Shown here: piece by piece, positions 55,201-64,000 of the stretch | Position numbering within the stretch: the stretch's first letter is position 1 | Layout: each line of letters starts with the position of its first letter | Origin: Phaeovulum molybdatiresistens | GTDB taxonomy: Bacteria > Pseudomonadota > Alphaproteobacteria > Rhodobacterales > Rhodobacteraceae | DNA: 64,000 nt | Reading direction: 5' to 3' | Assembly: GCF_023544865.1 (NCBI RefSeq) | Contig: NZ_JAMJFX010000003.1 | Span: 62,001-126,000 of the forward strand | Notes under the pieces: generated by a model | Told to the model about the DNA's origin: nothing | Database searches by the model: none | The model's input: only the letters and a program-made list of their open reading frames with translations | Program-made: the position numbers and the translations under genes

Positions 55201-57647
55201 TCGACCTGCCCGTGACCGAGGAGTGGGGTGCCGGGGCCTATGTCACGGCATCGGTCCTGCGCCCGCTGTCCGGTGATCCGCAGGACCGTGTGCCGGTCCG
55301 CGCGCTGGGTCTGGCCCATGCCGCGGTGGACCCCGGGCCCCGCCAACTGCAGGCGCGGTTCGAGGTACCCGAGGCGGTCGATCCGCGCACGACCCTGCCC
55401 GTGGCGATCAAGGTGGATGGCGTCGCCCCGGGCGACACCGCCCATGTCACTATCGCGGCGGTCGATCTGGGCATCCTGAACCTGACCGCCTTCAAGGCGC
55501 CAGATCCCTCGGGGCATTATTTCGGTCAGCGGCGGCTGGGCGTGGGGTTGCGCGACATCTATGGCCGGTTGATCGACGGGCGCACCGGGGCCGAGGGGAT
55601 CATCCGATCCGGCGGCGATGCGGGGCGCGGGATGCAGATGCAGGCCCCGCCCCCGACCGAGGAGCTGGTCGCCCATTTCACAGGCCCGCTGGTCGTGGGC
55701 CCCGACGGCTATGCCCGGACCGAGGTGCCCCTGCCCGCCTTCAACGGCACGGTGCGGCTGATGGCGGTGGTGTGGTCGGATGGTGGCGTGGGCCAGGCGC
55801 AGGCCGACGTTCTGGTGCGCGATCCGGTGGTGGTGACGGCGTCCCTGCCGCGCTTCCTTGCGCCGGGCGACCGGGCAAGGTTGCTGCTGGAGGTGGTCCA
55901 TGCCACCGGCCCCGCAGGGCGGATGGGGCTGGATGTCACCTCGGGCGGGCTGGGCCTGGGCGATGTGCCCGCGGGCTTTGATCTGGAACCGCTTGGCAAG
56001 GCGGAGCTGTCGATCCCGCTGACCGCCGGGCAGGCCGAGGGGTTGGAACAGATCCGCGTGGCCCTGACCACGCCTGCGGGAAGGGTGCTGGAAAAGATCC
56101 TGACCATCCCCGTGCAGCGCAACGATCCGGCTGTGGCGCGGCAATCGCGCTTTGATCTGGCGGCGGGCGATACCTTCACGCTGGATGCCAATGCCTTTGC
56201 CGGTTTCGTGCCGGGCAGTGCGCAGGCCACGCTGGCGGTTGGCCCGCTGGCGCGGTTCGACACGGCGGCGCTGCTGGCGGCGCTGGACGCCTATCCCTAT
56301 GGCTGCACCGAGCAGGTGACGTCCAAGGCCCTGCCGCTTCTCTATCTGTCCGAGGCCGCACAGGCGATGGGCCTTGCCACGCCTGACGATCTGCGCGCCC
56401 GGATCGACACGGCGATTGCCAACGTGCTGACCAATCAGGACGCCAGCGGATCGTTCGGCCTGTGGCAGGCCGGGGCCGGCGATCTGTGGCTGGATGCCTA
56501 TGCCACCGATTTCCTAAGCCGGGCGCGGGCGCGGGGCCATGCGGTGCCCGATGCGGCCTTCCGCACGGCGCTAGACAATCTGCGCAGCCGGGTGAACTAC
56601 GCCCCCGATTTCGATGCCGACAGCAATGATGGCGGCACAGGGCTGGCCTATGCGCTGATGGTGCTGGCGCGCGAAGGGGCCGCTGCGGTGGGCGATCTGC
56701 GCTATTATGCCGATGTGAAGGGCGGCGATTTCGCAACGCCCCTGGCTGCGGCGCAGCTGGGCGCGGCGCTGGCGCAATATGGCGATCCGACGCGGGCCGA
56801 TGCCATGTTCGCCCGTGCCGCACGGATGCTGCAGGCGGCCCCCGCGACCGAGGGGCAGCTGTGGCGCGCCGACTATGGCAGCGCCTTGCGCGACCGCGCC
56901 GCAGTGCTGGCGCTGGCGGCCGAGGCCGGGACGAACGCGGTGCCGCTGGATACGGTCGGCACCGCAATCGCCGAAAGCCTGCGCCAGCAGCGCTTGTCAA
57001 CGCAAGAGGCCGCCTGGGTGTTGATGTCCACCAACGCGCTGATCGACCGGCCCGGGGCCGAGGGATTTACCGTCAACGGCGCGCCCGTCACCGGCCCCTT
57101 GTTGCGCGTGCTGGACGATACGGATGCGCCGCTGGAAATCACCAATGGCTCGGACCGGGCGCAGGTGCTGACGCTGACCACGACCGGCGTACCCCAGGTG
57201 CCCGAACCCGCAGGCGGCAAGGGCTATACCCTGACGCGCAGCTATTACACGCCCGAAGGTGTGCCGGTGGACCCGGGCAGCGTGGCGCAAGGCACCCGGC
57301 TTGTCACCGTGCTGGAGATCACGCCCCATGGCGGTGGCGCGGCGCGGCTGATCGTGGCCGATCCCTTGCCGGCGGGGTTTGAAATCGACAATCCCAACCT
57401 GATCCGGGGTGGCGATCTGGCGGGGCTTGACTGGCTTTCCCTGGCCCAGGACACGCGGATGACCGAGTTCCGGCAGGATCGCTTTCTGGCCGCGCTGGAC
57501 TGGGATCAGGATGCGCCCGTGCGGCTGGCTTATATGGTCCGCGCCGTGACCCCGGGCGATTTCCACCACCCCGCCGCCAGCGTCGAGGACATGTATCGCC
57601 CCGACTATCGCGCGCAGACCGCGACGGGCCGGGTGACGGTAAACTAG
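52209..57647 (+). CDS. Alpha-2-macroglobulin family protein (YfhM-like) with N-terminal PAN domain
   Basis: An 1812-residue periplasmic protease trap. A signal peptide ends near AFAQ (residue ~20) and no lipobox Cys follows, unlike the E. coli lipoprotein YfhM. Residues ~30-95 form a PAN/Apple-like domain with Cys pattern CEAAC...RCEAMTYN...ACF. MG domains follow, a bait region, and the thioester motif YPYGCTEQ with Cys at residue ~1366. A toroid of helices and a receptor-type C-terminal domain complete it. The start at 52209 follows GGAGG. The PBP1C gene follows 1 bp later, the standard bacterial pairing. Confidence 0.94.
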   Translation: MRAILFAVFAAFAFPAFAQDAPLVPERRMVLSEGVDLVGRDLAQIFDTTLDACEAACLTDPRCEAMTYNARSRACFPKAAVTGSLPYQGAYSGHVRAAAAGAQARAATRAADLGFLPDDMLRAAHDQARALGRTHVTGDWSEADLLEALATARAAGDGAQALRLLGAVLNLTDAADQWIDYARLTLEAPAPDRPEAAHRAALAAVNGYLRAPSAPVQAEALMVLAQAEARGGATRAIVPALRLATRLSPRQDIAAALDDAIGKYGFRIVEHRVESNLASPRLCAVFSEDLARGVDHASFVQLPEPALSVEAEANQLCVAGLRHGARLALTFREGLPAASGESLARDVTITAYVRDRAPAVRFPGRAYVLPRAADAGLPVETVNTKALNLRLMRVSDRNLVAALRDDYFARSLDVWSADHFAETLAEEVWTGTAQVGMEVNRDITTRLPVQQVTGPLGPGIYALQASVPGADVYENPPATQWFVISDLGLATWSGVDGLTVVVRGLSDAGPRAGVAVELVSRANAVIATAQTDAEGVARFAPALTAGRGSSAPALVRVAQGEDMAFLSLTDAEFDLSDRGVEGRPPAPPIDLFLTTDRGAYRAGETVNATILARDGAARALPALPLTAVLMRPDGVEYARGLADPVGAGGHVAAFPIGAAAPRGTWRLDVFADVKAPPLASARLLVEDFLPERIDFDLTLPEVPLAADALSDLGLAARYLFGAPGADLQVEGEMRLTAATALPGWEGFRFGRHDEPFPPRFEAVDLAQTDASGQATITLPRPDLGADAVPPLEAALTVRVREGSGRPVERTITRPLLPADPVIGIRPLFQGDAVSQGAEAGFQLVALGPDARPVPMQLRWVLNRVETRYQWYALYGSWNWEAVTARTRISEGTVTLDGTAPAQIAAPVDWGRYELVVERLGGPYTAASVGFDAGWYAAADTIASPDRLDLSLDQPRYRAGDTARLRIAAPADGVALISVLSNRVIALKTVPLTVGDTVVDLPVTEEWGAGAYVTASVLRPLSGDPQDRVPVRALGLAHAAVDPGPRQLQARFEVPEAVDPRTTLPVAIKVDGVAPGDTAHVTIAAVDLGILNLTAFKAPDPSGHYFGQRRLGVGLRDIYGRLIDGRTGAEGIIRSGGDAGRGMQMQAPPPTEELVAHFTGPLVVGPDGYARTEVPLPAFNGTVRLMAVVWSDGGVGQAQADVLVRDPVVVTASLPRFLAPGDRARLLLEVVHATGPAGRMGLDVTSGGLGLGDVPAGFDLEPLGKAELSIPLTAGQAEGLEQIRVALTTPAGRVLEKILTIPVQRNDPAVARQSRFDLAAGDTFTLDANAFAGFVPGSAQATLAVGPLARFDTAALLAALDAYPYGCTEQVTSKALPLLYLSEAAQAMGLATPDDLRARIDTAIANVLTNQDASGSFGLWQAGAGDLWLDAYATDFLSRARARGHAVPDAAFRTALDNLRSRVNYAPDFDADSNDGGTGLAYALMVLAREGAAAVGDLRYYADVKGGDFATPLAAAQLGAALAQYGDPTRADAMFARAARMLQAAPATEGQLWRADYGSALRDRAAVLALAAEAGTNAVPLDTVGTAIAESLRQQRLSTQEAAWVLMSTNALIDRPGAEGFTVNGAPVTGPLLRVLDDTDAPLEITNGSDRAQVLTLTTTGVPQVPEPAGGKGYTLTRSYYTPEGVPVDPGSVAQGTRLVTVLEITPHGGGAARLIVADPLPAGFEIDNPNLIRGGDLAGLDWLSLAQDTRMTEFRQDRFLAALDWDQDAPVRLAYMVRAVTPGDFHHPAASVEDMYRPDYRAQTATGRVTVN

Positions 57648-57648
57648 G

Positions 57649-59682
57649 ATGCGCCGGACGGGGCTGATCTGGCTGGTCGCGGGGTTGTTGGCGTTTGCGA
57701 CAGCCCGCGACGGGCTGGACCACTGGATCGCCCGCACCGACCTGCCGCCCCTGTCGGTGGCGGTCGGAACCGAGGTGCAGGCCCGCGACGGGTCGATCCT
57801 GCGCGCCTTTGCCGTGGCGGACGGGCGCTGGCGGCTGGCGCCCGGGCCGGTCGATCAGGAATTCCTGGCCGCGCTGATCGCTTATGAGGATCGCCGCTTT
57901 TACGACCATGGGGGCATCGACTCCTTGGCGGTCGCCCGGGCCGTATGGCAGGCGATCCGGGCGGGGCGGGTGGTGTCGGGGGCGTCCACGCTGACGATGC
58001 AGGTGGCCCGCCTGCTGGAAGAGGGGCCGACCGGCACGCTCTCGGGCAAGATCCGGCAGGCCCGGGTGGCGTTGGCGCTGGAACGGCGCCTGTCCAAGGC
58101 CGAAATCCTGGGCCTCTATTTGCGCCTTGCGCCCTATGGTGGCAATCTGGAAGGGGTGCGGGCGGCAACGCTGGCCTGGTTCGGCAAGGAACCCCGTCGC
58201 CTGACCGCGGCCGAGGCGGCGCTGCTGATCGCGCTGCCGCAAGCGCCCGAAGCGCGGCGCCCAGATCGCTTTCCCAAGGCGGCCGCGGCCGCGCGCGCCC
58301 GTGTTCTGGACCGGCTGGCTGCGGCCGGGGTGCTGGCCCCCGACCGGGCAGAGGCCGCCCTTGCCGAACCCGTGCCACTGCAGCGGCGCGACTTTCCCGC
58401 GCTGGCCCCGCATCTGGCGGCGCGGCTGGCCCGGGCCGCACCGCCGGGCGCGCAGATCGCCACCACCATCGATCCCGGCCTGCAACGCGCCGCGGAACGC
58501 CTGGCTGCGCGTGCCGTGGCCGGGCAGGGCGGGCAGGTTTCCGCGGCGGTGATCTTTGCCGATCATGCCACCGGCGCGGTTCTGGCGCATGTCGGCGGCG
58601 CCAGCTGGGGTGCCGAGGCGAACGCGGGCTTTGTCGACATGACCCAAGCGCCGCGATCGCCCGGATCGACGCTGAAGCCCTTTGTCTACGCGCTGGCCTT
58701 CGACGATGGCCTGGCCCATCCCGAAACGCTGATCGAGGATCGCCCGCTGGCCTTCGGCACCTGGGCACCGCAGAACTTCGACCGCCGTTTTCGCGGCACC
58801 GTCAGCATCCGCGCCGCGCTGACCGAATCGCTGAACATCCCCGTTGTCAGCCTGACCGAGGCGCTGGGCCCGGCGCGGCTTCTGGCCACGCTGCGGGCGG
58901 CGGGGATGCGGGCCGAGGTGCCCGCAGGCGCGCCGGGGCTGGCGGTGGCGCTGGGGGGGCTGGGGGTCAGTCTGCAGGATCTGGTGCAGGGCTATACGGG
59001 CCTGGCGCGGCTGGGGCGGCCCGTGCGCCTGTCGCCGCAGCCGGGGCAGGCGCAATTTCCCGACGGGCGGTTGTTCGGCCCTGTGGCCGCCTGGCAGGTG
59101 GCCGATATTCTGGCGCAGGTGCCGCCCCCCGCCGGGGCCGCGCCGGGGCGGATCGCCTTCAAGACCGGCACCAGCTATGGCCACCGCGACGCGCTGGCGC
59201 TGGGCTTTGACGGGCGCCATGTCGCGGGCGTCTGGCTGGGCCGTCCCGATGGCACGCCGGTCCCCGGCGCCTTTGGCGGTGATCTGGCCGCGCCGATCCT
59301 GTTCGAACTGTTCGACCGCGCCAAGCAGGCCCGCGACCCGCTGCCCCCGCCGCCGCCTGCCACGCTGCTGGTGCCCCATGCGCGCCTGCCGCAGCCGCTG
59401 CAGCGGTTCCGCCCGCGCGGTGTTCTGGTGCCCGATGCGCCGGGGGATGCCCCGGAACTGGCCTTCCCCCCCGATGGCGCCGAGGTTGAGGCGCAGGGCG
59501 GCCTGGTCGCCAAGCTGCGCGGCGGCACGCCGCCCTTCACCTGGCTGGCCAATGGCGCGCCGGTCGCCCTGGCCGAACGCGGGCGCGAGGTTCTGTTGCC
59601 GCTGTCCGGCCCCGGTTTCGTGACGCTGACGGTGATCGACGGGGGCGGGCGGTCCGCCGCCGCCTCGGTGCGGTTGCGCTAG
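57649..59682 (+). CDS. pbpC: Penicillin-binding protein 1C
   Basis: A 677-residue bifunctional peptidoglycan synthase. An N-terminal transmembrane segment (~5-22) is followed by the GT51 domain with catalytic Glu80 in YEDRRFYDHGGID and GASTLTMQVARLLEE. The transpeptidase has S340 in SPGSTLKPF, SLN in TESLNIP, and the K505-TGTSYG motif. A C-terminal beta domain typical of PBP1C (BiPBP_C) closes the protein. It starts 1 bp after the alpha-2-macroglobulin stop, so the trap and the repair-type synthase are co-produced. It converges with the thiolase gene at 59691. Confidence 0.94.
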   Translation: MRRTGLIWLVAGLLAFATARDGLDHWIARTDLPPLSVAVGTEVQARDGSILRAFAVADGRWRLAPGPVDQEFLAALIAYEDRRFYDHGGIDSLAVARAVWQAIRAGRVVSGASTLTMQVARLLEEGPTGTLSGKIRQARVALALERRLSKAEILGLYLRLAPYGGNLEGVRAATLAWFGKEPRRLTAAEAALLIALPQAPEARRPDRFPKAAAAARARVLDRLAAAGVLAPDRAEAALAEPVPLQRRDFPALAPHLAARLARAAPPGAQIATTIDPGLQRAAERLAARAVAGQGGQVSAAVIFADHATGAVLAHVGGASWGAEANAGFVDMTQAPRSPGSTLKPFVYALAFDDGLAHPETLIEDRPLAFGTWAPQNFDRRFRGTVSIRAALTESLNIPVVSLTEALGPARLLATLRAAGMRAEVPAGAPGLAVALGGLGVSLQDLVQGYTGLARLGRPVRLSPQPGQAQFPDGRLFGPVAAWQVADILAQVPPPAGAAPGRIAFKTGTSYGHRDALALGFDGRHVAGVWLGRPDGTPVPGAFGGDLAAPILFELFDRAKQARDPLPPPPPATLLVPHARLPQPLQRFRPRGVLVPDAPGDAPELAFPPDGAEVEAQGGLVAKLRGGTPPFTWLANGAPVALAERGREVLLPLSGPGFVTLTVIDGGGRSAAASVRLR

Positions 59683-59690
59683 GCGCCGGG

Positions 59691-60866
59691 TCAGACCCGT
59701 TCGATTGCCAAGGCGATGCCCTGCCCGCCGCCGATGCACATGGTGATCAGCGCGCGCCGTCCGCCGGTGCGTTCCAGCGCGTGCAGCGCCTTGACCGTGA
59801 TGATCGCGCCGGTTGCCCCGACCGGATGGCCAAGCGCGATGGCGCCGCCGTCGGGGTTCACCTTCGCCGGGTCAAGGCCAAGCGCCGTGTTGACGGCCAG
59901 CGCCTGGGCGGCGAACGCCTCATTCGATTCGATGAGGTCGAAATCGCCGGGCTCCAGCCCGATGCGGGCGCAAAGCGCCTCGACCGCCGGGATCGGGCCG
60001 ATGCCCATCACCTCGGGGCGCACGCCTGCCACGGCATGGCCCAGGATGCGCGCGCGCGGGCGCAGTCCCGCCGCCTCGGCCGCATCGGCCCGTGCCAGCA
60101 CAAGCGCCGCCGCACCGTCATTGATCCCCGAGGCATTGCCCGCCGTGACCGTGCCGTCCTTGCGAAAGGCCGGGCGCAGCGCGGCCAGCGCGGCGGCGCT
60201 GGTGGCCTTGGGGTGTTCGTCGGTGTCGAAGATCACATGCCCCTTGCGGGCCGGAACCTCAACCGGGACGATTTCGGCCTTGAAATGCCCGGCGGCAATC
60301 GCGGCGGCGGCCCGGCGCTGGCTTTCCAGGGCGAAGGCATCCTGCATTTCGCGGGTGATGGCATGTTCGGCCGCGACGTTTTCGGCGGTGATGCCCATGT
60401 GCCCGGTGCCGAAGGGGCAGCTGAGCGTCTGGGTCAGCATGTCGATGGCCCTGATGTCGCCCATCTTCTGGCCGAAGCGCGCCTGCGGCAGGCTGTAGGG
60501 CGCGCGGCTCATGCATTCGGCGCCGCCGGCCAGGGCGAAATCGGCGTCCCCCAGCATCAGCGCCTGCGCCGCCGAAACGATGGCCTGCACCCCGGACCCG
60601 CACAGCCGGTTGACGTTCATCGCGGGGGTGCCGACCGGGATGCCCGCGTTGATCGCCGCGACCCGCGACAGATACATGTCACGCGGTTCGGTGGCGATGA
60701 CATTGCCAAAGACCACCTGGCCGATCAGTTCGGGTGCGATCGTTGCGCGGTGCAGTGCCGCCTTGGCGGCGACGGTGGCAATGTCGATTGGCGCCAGGCC
60801 CGACAGGCCCCCGCCAAAGGTTCCGATGGCCGTCCGCGCGCCGGACAGGATGACGATCCCGGTCAT
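59691..60866 (-). CDS. Acetyl-CoA C-acyltransferase (thiolase)
   Basis: A 391-residue thiolase. The nucleophilic Cys is C89 in [12 protein letters not shown], with [18 protein letters not shown] and [11 protein letters not shown] at the C-terminus. The opening [17 protein letters not shown] and the [12 protein letters not shown] segment are typical of acetyl-CoA acetyltransferases and beta-ketoadipyl-type thiolases. Compared with the thiolase at 8585 it has clear sequence differences and is not a recent duplicate. It stands alone, so the pathway is not evident. Confidence 0.92.
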   Translation of the reverse strand: MTGIVILSGARTAIGTFGGGLSGLAPIDIATVAAKAALHRATIAPELIGQVVFGNVIATEPRDMYLSRVAAINAGIPVGTPAMNVNRLCGSGVQAIVSAAQALMLGDADFALAGGAECMSRAPYSLPQARFGQKMGDIRAIDMLTQTLSCPFGTGHMGITAENVAAEHAITREMQDAFALESQRRAAAAIAAGHFKAEIVPVEVPARKGHVIFDTDEHPKATSAAALAALRPAFRKDGTVTAGNASGINDGAAALVLARADAAEAAGLRPRARILGHAVAGVRPEVMGIGPIPAVEALCARIGLEPGDFDLIESNEAFAAQALAVNTALGLDPAKVNPDGGAIALGHPVGATGAIITVKALHALERTGGRRALITMCIGGGQGIALAIERV

Positions 60867-60964
60867 GGCTGATCCCCTTTCGATTTTGCGCGAAGGCTAT
60901 CGCCCGCCAATGCGTGGCACCAGTCCCGACCGAGGCCGTGACGTAGCGTCACGGTCCGTCGGTG

Positions 60965-61705
60965 TCAGCCCTGCGCCGGCAGCGGATCGCGCCCCATGGC
61001 GGTCAGCAGCCAGGCATCGCGCCCCTCGATCACCACGGCAGAGACCGGGCCGCCATAGCCGGCGCTGGAATCCAGGTTCAGGCGGTTGCCATAATGGGTG
61101 GCGCGGTCGATTGCGGTATGACCATGCACGACAAGGAAACCATGATCGCGCGGGTCATTCAGGAAATCGCCGCGAATCCACAGCAGATCATCTTCGGCCT
61201 GATATTGCAGCGCGATGCCGGGGCGGATGCCTGCGTGCACGAACAGCGCCGGTCCCCGCTGAAAATGAACGGGCAGGCGCGCCAGCCAGTCGACGTGATC
61301 GCGCGGCACGGCGGCCAGCGCCTCGGCGTGGATCTGTTCGACGGGGCGGTTGGCGGGTTCGCGCAGGCCATAGGATTCAAGCGTCTGCGGGCCGCCCAGA
61401 CGGGGGTGCAGCCAGCTGAATTCTGCGCGCAGCCCCGGATCACGCGCCCAGGGGTCGGCCAGAAAACCCAGAAACATGCGGTCGTGGTTGCCCTTCAGCA
61501 CTATCCAGTTTTCGCCCTGCGCCTGCCCGGCGATCAGATGGCGGACCACGCCCGCACTGTCGGGGCCGCGATCCACCAGATCGCCGACATGGATCACAGG
61601 CGCATCCGCGTCACCGCAGGCCACGCGATCGGCCGCGATCAGCGCATGGGCCTGGCGCAACAGGTCCAGCTGGCCGTGAATATCCCCGATCGCATAGCTG
61701 CGCAT
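60965..61705 (-). CDS. Metallophosphoesterase (PPP-type serine/threonine phosphatase-like)
   Basis: A 246-residue metallophosphoesterase of the PPP/ApaH-like group. Metal ligands lie in YAIGDIHGQLDLL, HVGDLVDRGPDS, LKGNHDRMFL and the later VVHGHTAIDRATHYGNRLNLD. Bacterial members dephosphorylate proteins or dinucleotide polyphosphates. The ATG at 61705 follows GGGGGG; the longer frame begins with TTG at 61723 and is less likely. It lies downstream of serA on the same strand, separated by a hairpin. Confidence 0.88.
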   Translation of the reverse strand: MRSYAIGDIHGQLDLLRQAHALIAADRVACGDADAPVIHVGDLVDRGPDSAGVVRHLIAGQAQGENWIVLKGNHDRMFLGFLADPWARDPGLRAEFSWLHPRLGGPQTLESYGLREPANRPVEQIHAEALAAVPRDHVDWLARLPVHFQRGPALFVHAGIRPGIALQYQAEDDLLWIRGDFLNDPRDHGFLVVHGHTAIDRATHYGNRLNLDSSAGYGGPVSAVVIEGRDAWLLTAMGRDPLPAQG

Positions 61706-61724
61706 CGCACCCCCCAAGGACAAA

Positions 61725-61746
61725 GGCCCCCGCCGTCGCGGGGGCC
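61725..61746 (-). terminator. Terminator hairpin after serA
   Basis: GGCCCCCGC and GCGGGGGCC pair over 9 bp with a 4-nt loop, followed on the minus strand by TTTGTCC. It lies 37 bp after the serA stop and 20 bp before the metallophosphoesterase start. The T-run is short, so some read-through is likely. Confidence 0.6.
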
Positions 61747-61782
61747 AATGCCCATTACATCAAAGTCAGACGGGATTCGAGG

Positions 61783-63378
61783 TCAGGCGACTTCAAATTC
61801 CAGCGGCTTGACCTGCTGGAACAGCCCCGAGGCCTTCAGCTCATCGACCACGGCGGCGGGAAGCGGCTCATCCAGATACAGGATCGCGATGGCATCGCCA
61901 CCGGCCGCGGCGCGGCCCAGGGTGAAGTTGGCGATGTTCACCTGATGCTTGCCCAGCGTGCCGCCCAGCGTGCCGATGATGCCGGGCACGTCCTTGTTGG
62001 TGGTATACAGCATGTGTGCCCCCACCTCGGCGTCGATGTTGATGCCCTTGATCTGGATGAAGCGCGGCTTGCCATCGCTGAACACGGTGCCCGCGACCGA
62101 CCGTTCGCGGGTTTCGGTCACGACGGTCAGCTTGATGTAGCCATCGAACACGCCCGATTTCGCCTGGGTGGTGGTGGCGATGTTCACGCCCCGCTCTTTG
62201 GCGATGACCGGGGCCGAGACCATGTTCACATCCGGGTTCGCGGCCTTCATGATGCCCGCGATCGCGGCGCAGTTCAGCGCCTGCAGCTTCATGTCGGTCA
62301 CGACACCATCGTAAAGGATGTTGATCGCCTGGATCGGCTCATCCGTCATCTGGCCGACGAAGTCACCCAGATGGCCCGCCAGCTTGACCCACGGGCCCAT
62401 GACGGCGGCTTCCTCGGCGGTGACGGACGGCATGTTCAGGGCGTTCTGCACCGCGCCGGTCAGCAGGTAGTCCGACATCTGTTCGGCCACTTGCAGCGCC
62501 ACGTTTTCCTGCGCCTCGGTGGTCGAGGCGCCCAGGTGCGGCGTCGCCACCACGTTCGGCAGGCCGAACAGCGGGCTGTCGGTCGCGGGTTCCACCGCGA
62601 ACACGTCCAGCGCGGCGCCGGCGACATGGCCCGACTTCAGCAGTTCGGCCAGCGCCTCTTCGTCGATCAGGCCACCACGGGCGGCGTTGACGATACGGAC
62701 ACCCTTCTTGGTCTTGGCCAGGTTTTCGCGCGACAGGATGTTCTTGGTCTTTTCGGTCAGCGGCACGTGTAGCGTGATGAAATCGGCCTTGGCCAGCAGT
62801 TCATCCAGTTCCACCTTGGTGACGCCCATCGCCTTGGCGCGCTCTTCCGACAGGAAGGGGTCGTAGGCCATGACCTTCATCCGCAGACCCAGCGCGCGGT
62901 CGGCCACGATGGACCCGATGTTGCCCGCGCCGATCAGGCCCAGCGTCTTGTTGAAGACCTCGACGCCCATGAAGCGGTTCTTTTCCCACTTGCCGGACTT
63001 GGTCGACACTGACGCCTCGGGCAGTTCGCGGGCCACGGCGAACATCAGCGCGATGGCATGTTCGGCGGTGGTGACGCTGTTGCCAAAGGGCGTGTTCATC
63101 ACGATCACGCCCTTTTTCGAGGCGGCCGGGATGTCCACGTTATCGACGCCAATACCGGCGCGGCCGATCACCTTCAGGTTTTTCGCGGCTTCCAGCACCT
63201 TTTCGGTGACCTTGGTGGCGGACCGGATCGCCAGACCGTCATACTGGCCGATCACTTCCAGCAGCTTGTCCTTGTCCTTGCCCAGATCGGGCATGTAATC
63301 CACCTCGACCCCGCGATCGCGGAAGATCTGCACGGCGGTTTCAGAGAGTTTGTCGGATACGAGAACCTTGGGCGCCAT
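61783..63378 (-). CDS. serA: D-3-phosphoglycerate dehydrogenase
   Basis: A 531-residue long-form (type I) PGDH, the first step of serine synthesis from 3-phosphoglycerate. The NAD-binding motif GLIGAGNIGSIVADRALG, the catalytic Arg in NAARGGLIDEEAL, and the Glu/His region (ATPHLGASTTEAQ) are present. An intervening (ASB) domain and a C-terminal ACT domain (HMLYTTNKDVPGIIGTLG) follow. The ATG at 63378 stands 6 nt after AGGAG; GTG at 63381 is an alternative. It follows serC with a 62-bp gap, the common serCA order in alphaproteobacteria. Confidence 0.97.
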   Translation of the reverse strand: MAPKVLVSDKLSETAVQIFRDRGVEVDYMPDLGKDKDKLLEVIGQYDGLAIRSATKVTEKVLEAAKNLKVIGRAGIGVDNVDIPAASKKGVIVMNTPFGNSVTTAEHAIALMFAVARELPEASVSTKSGKWEKNRFMGVEVFNKTLGLIGAGNIGSIVADRALGLRMKVMAYDPFLSEERAKAMGVTKVELDELLAKADFITLHVPLTEKTKNILSRENLAKTKKGVRIVNAARGGLIDEEALAELLKSGHVAGAALDVFAVEPATDSPLFGLPNVVATPHLGASTTEAQENVALQVAEQMSDYLLTGAVQNALNMPSVTAEEAAVMGPWVKLAGHLGDFVGQMTDEPIQAINILYDGVVTDMKLQALNCAAIAGIMKAANPDVNMVSAPVIAKERGVNIATTTQAKSGVFDGYIKLTVVTETRERSVAGTVFSDGKPRFIQIKGINIDAEVGAHMLYTTNKDVPGIIGTLGGTLGKHQVNIANFTLGRAAAGGDAIAILYLDEPLPAAVVDELKASGLFQQVKPLEFEVA

Positions 63379-63440
63379 CACGGGCTCCTATCAAATGGGG
63401 TGGGGAAGGCGGGCGGCGGGGCCGCCCTGCCGGGTCCAGA

Positions 63441-64000
<560 letters not shown>

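Noticed and set aside
53907..56144. 745-residue open frame antisense to the alpha-2-macroglobulin gene
   Set aside because: Shadow frame of a GC-rich gene; no ribosome-binding site, no recognisable motif.
57319..59739. 806-residue open frame antisense to pbpC
   Set aside because: Same reason; low-complexity Arg/Gly/Gln composition opposite a clear PBP1C.

Overview
The window is a gene-dense, GC-rich chromosomal segment of an alphaproteobacterium, almost certainly a member of the Rhodobacteraceae. This is read from the FtsK, DinB (with N-terminal zinc ribbon), L36, HspQ and ClpB proteins, the def / degenerate-def / fmt cluster, the xseB-ispA-dxs cluster, and Rhodobacter-like intergenic DNA. 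I cannot fix the genus. About 60 genes cover nearly all of it. There is one tRNA (Val-GAC) and no rRNA, prophage, insertion sequence or CRISPR array.

Layout. 1-5.2 kb: end of an aminotransferase, ftsK, lolA, a lysozyme-like lipoprotein and hspQ. 5.2-13.1 kb: PEP synthase, an anti-sigma ATPase/STAS pair, a thiolase, free methionine-R-sulfoxide reductase, a LysE exporter, an RluA-type pseudouridine synthase, a saccharopine-dehydrogenase-like enzyme and a WGR protein. 13.2-24.7 kb: the most coherent accessory block. A hybrid histidine kinase and OmpR-type regulator are divergent from an operon encoding a long-chain-type acyl-CoA synthetase, a complete LIV-type ABC importer with a small extra membrane protein, and a phenylacetate-CoA-ligase-like enzyme. 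The likely job is uptake of a carboxylic acid followed by CoA activation. 24.8-33.2 kb: a pseudo-caspase/peptidoglycan-binding protein, rpmJ, tRNA-Val, N-formylglutamate amidohydrolase, dinB, clpB (behind a sigma-32-like promoter) and pyrF. 33.2-42.1 kb: small membrane proteins, an SPFH/NfeD pair, fmt and two deformylase genes (one catalytically broken), a MalY/PatB aminotransferase, dxs-ispA-xseB.

42.1-47.4 kb: a cytochrome c, a structured unannotated RNA, a queuosine-precursor transporter with a preQ1-I-like riboswitch fold at its start, a phytase-like esterase, mepA, an MFS carrier and a thioesterase-like protein. 47.5-64 kb: yggT, recQ, a large hybrid kinase, an alpha-2-macroglobulin with PBP1C, a second thiolase, a metallophosphoesterase, serA and the end of serC.

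Most noteworthy are RNA-level signals. (1) A ~200-nt transcription unit at 42.68-42.88 kb carries a 15-nt match to the 16S rRNA anti-Shine-Dalgarno tail. That match can be locked in an 11-bp closing helix, encloses a tiny ORF of rare codons, and is followed by a GNRA-tetraloop terminator. (2) A preQ1-I-like pseudoknot covers the only ribosome-binding site of the queuosine-precursor transporter gene. (3) A dispersed intergenic hairpin + ATATTT element occurs four times.
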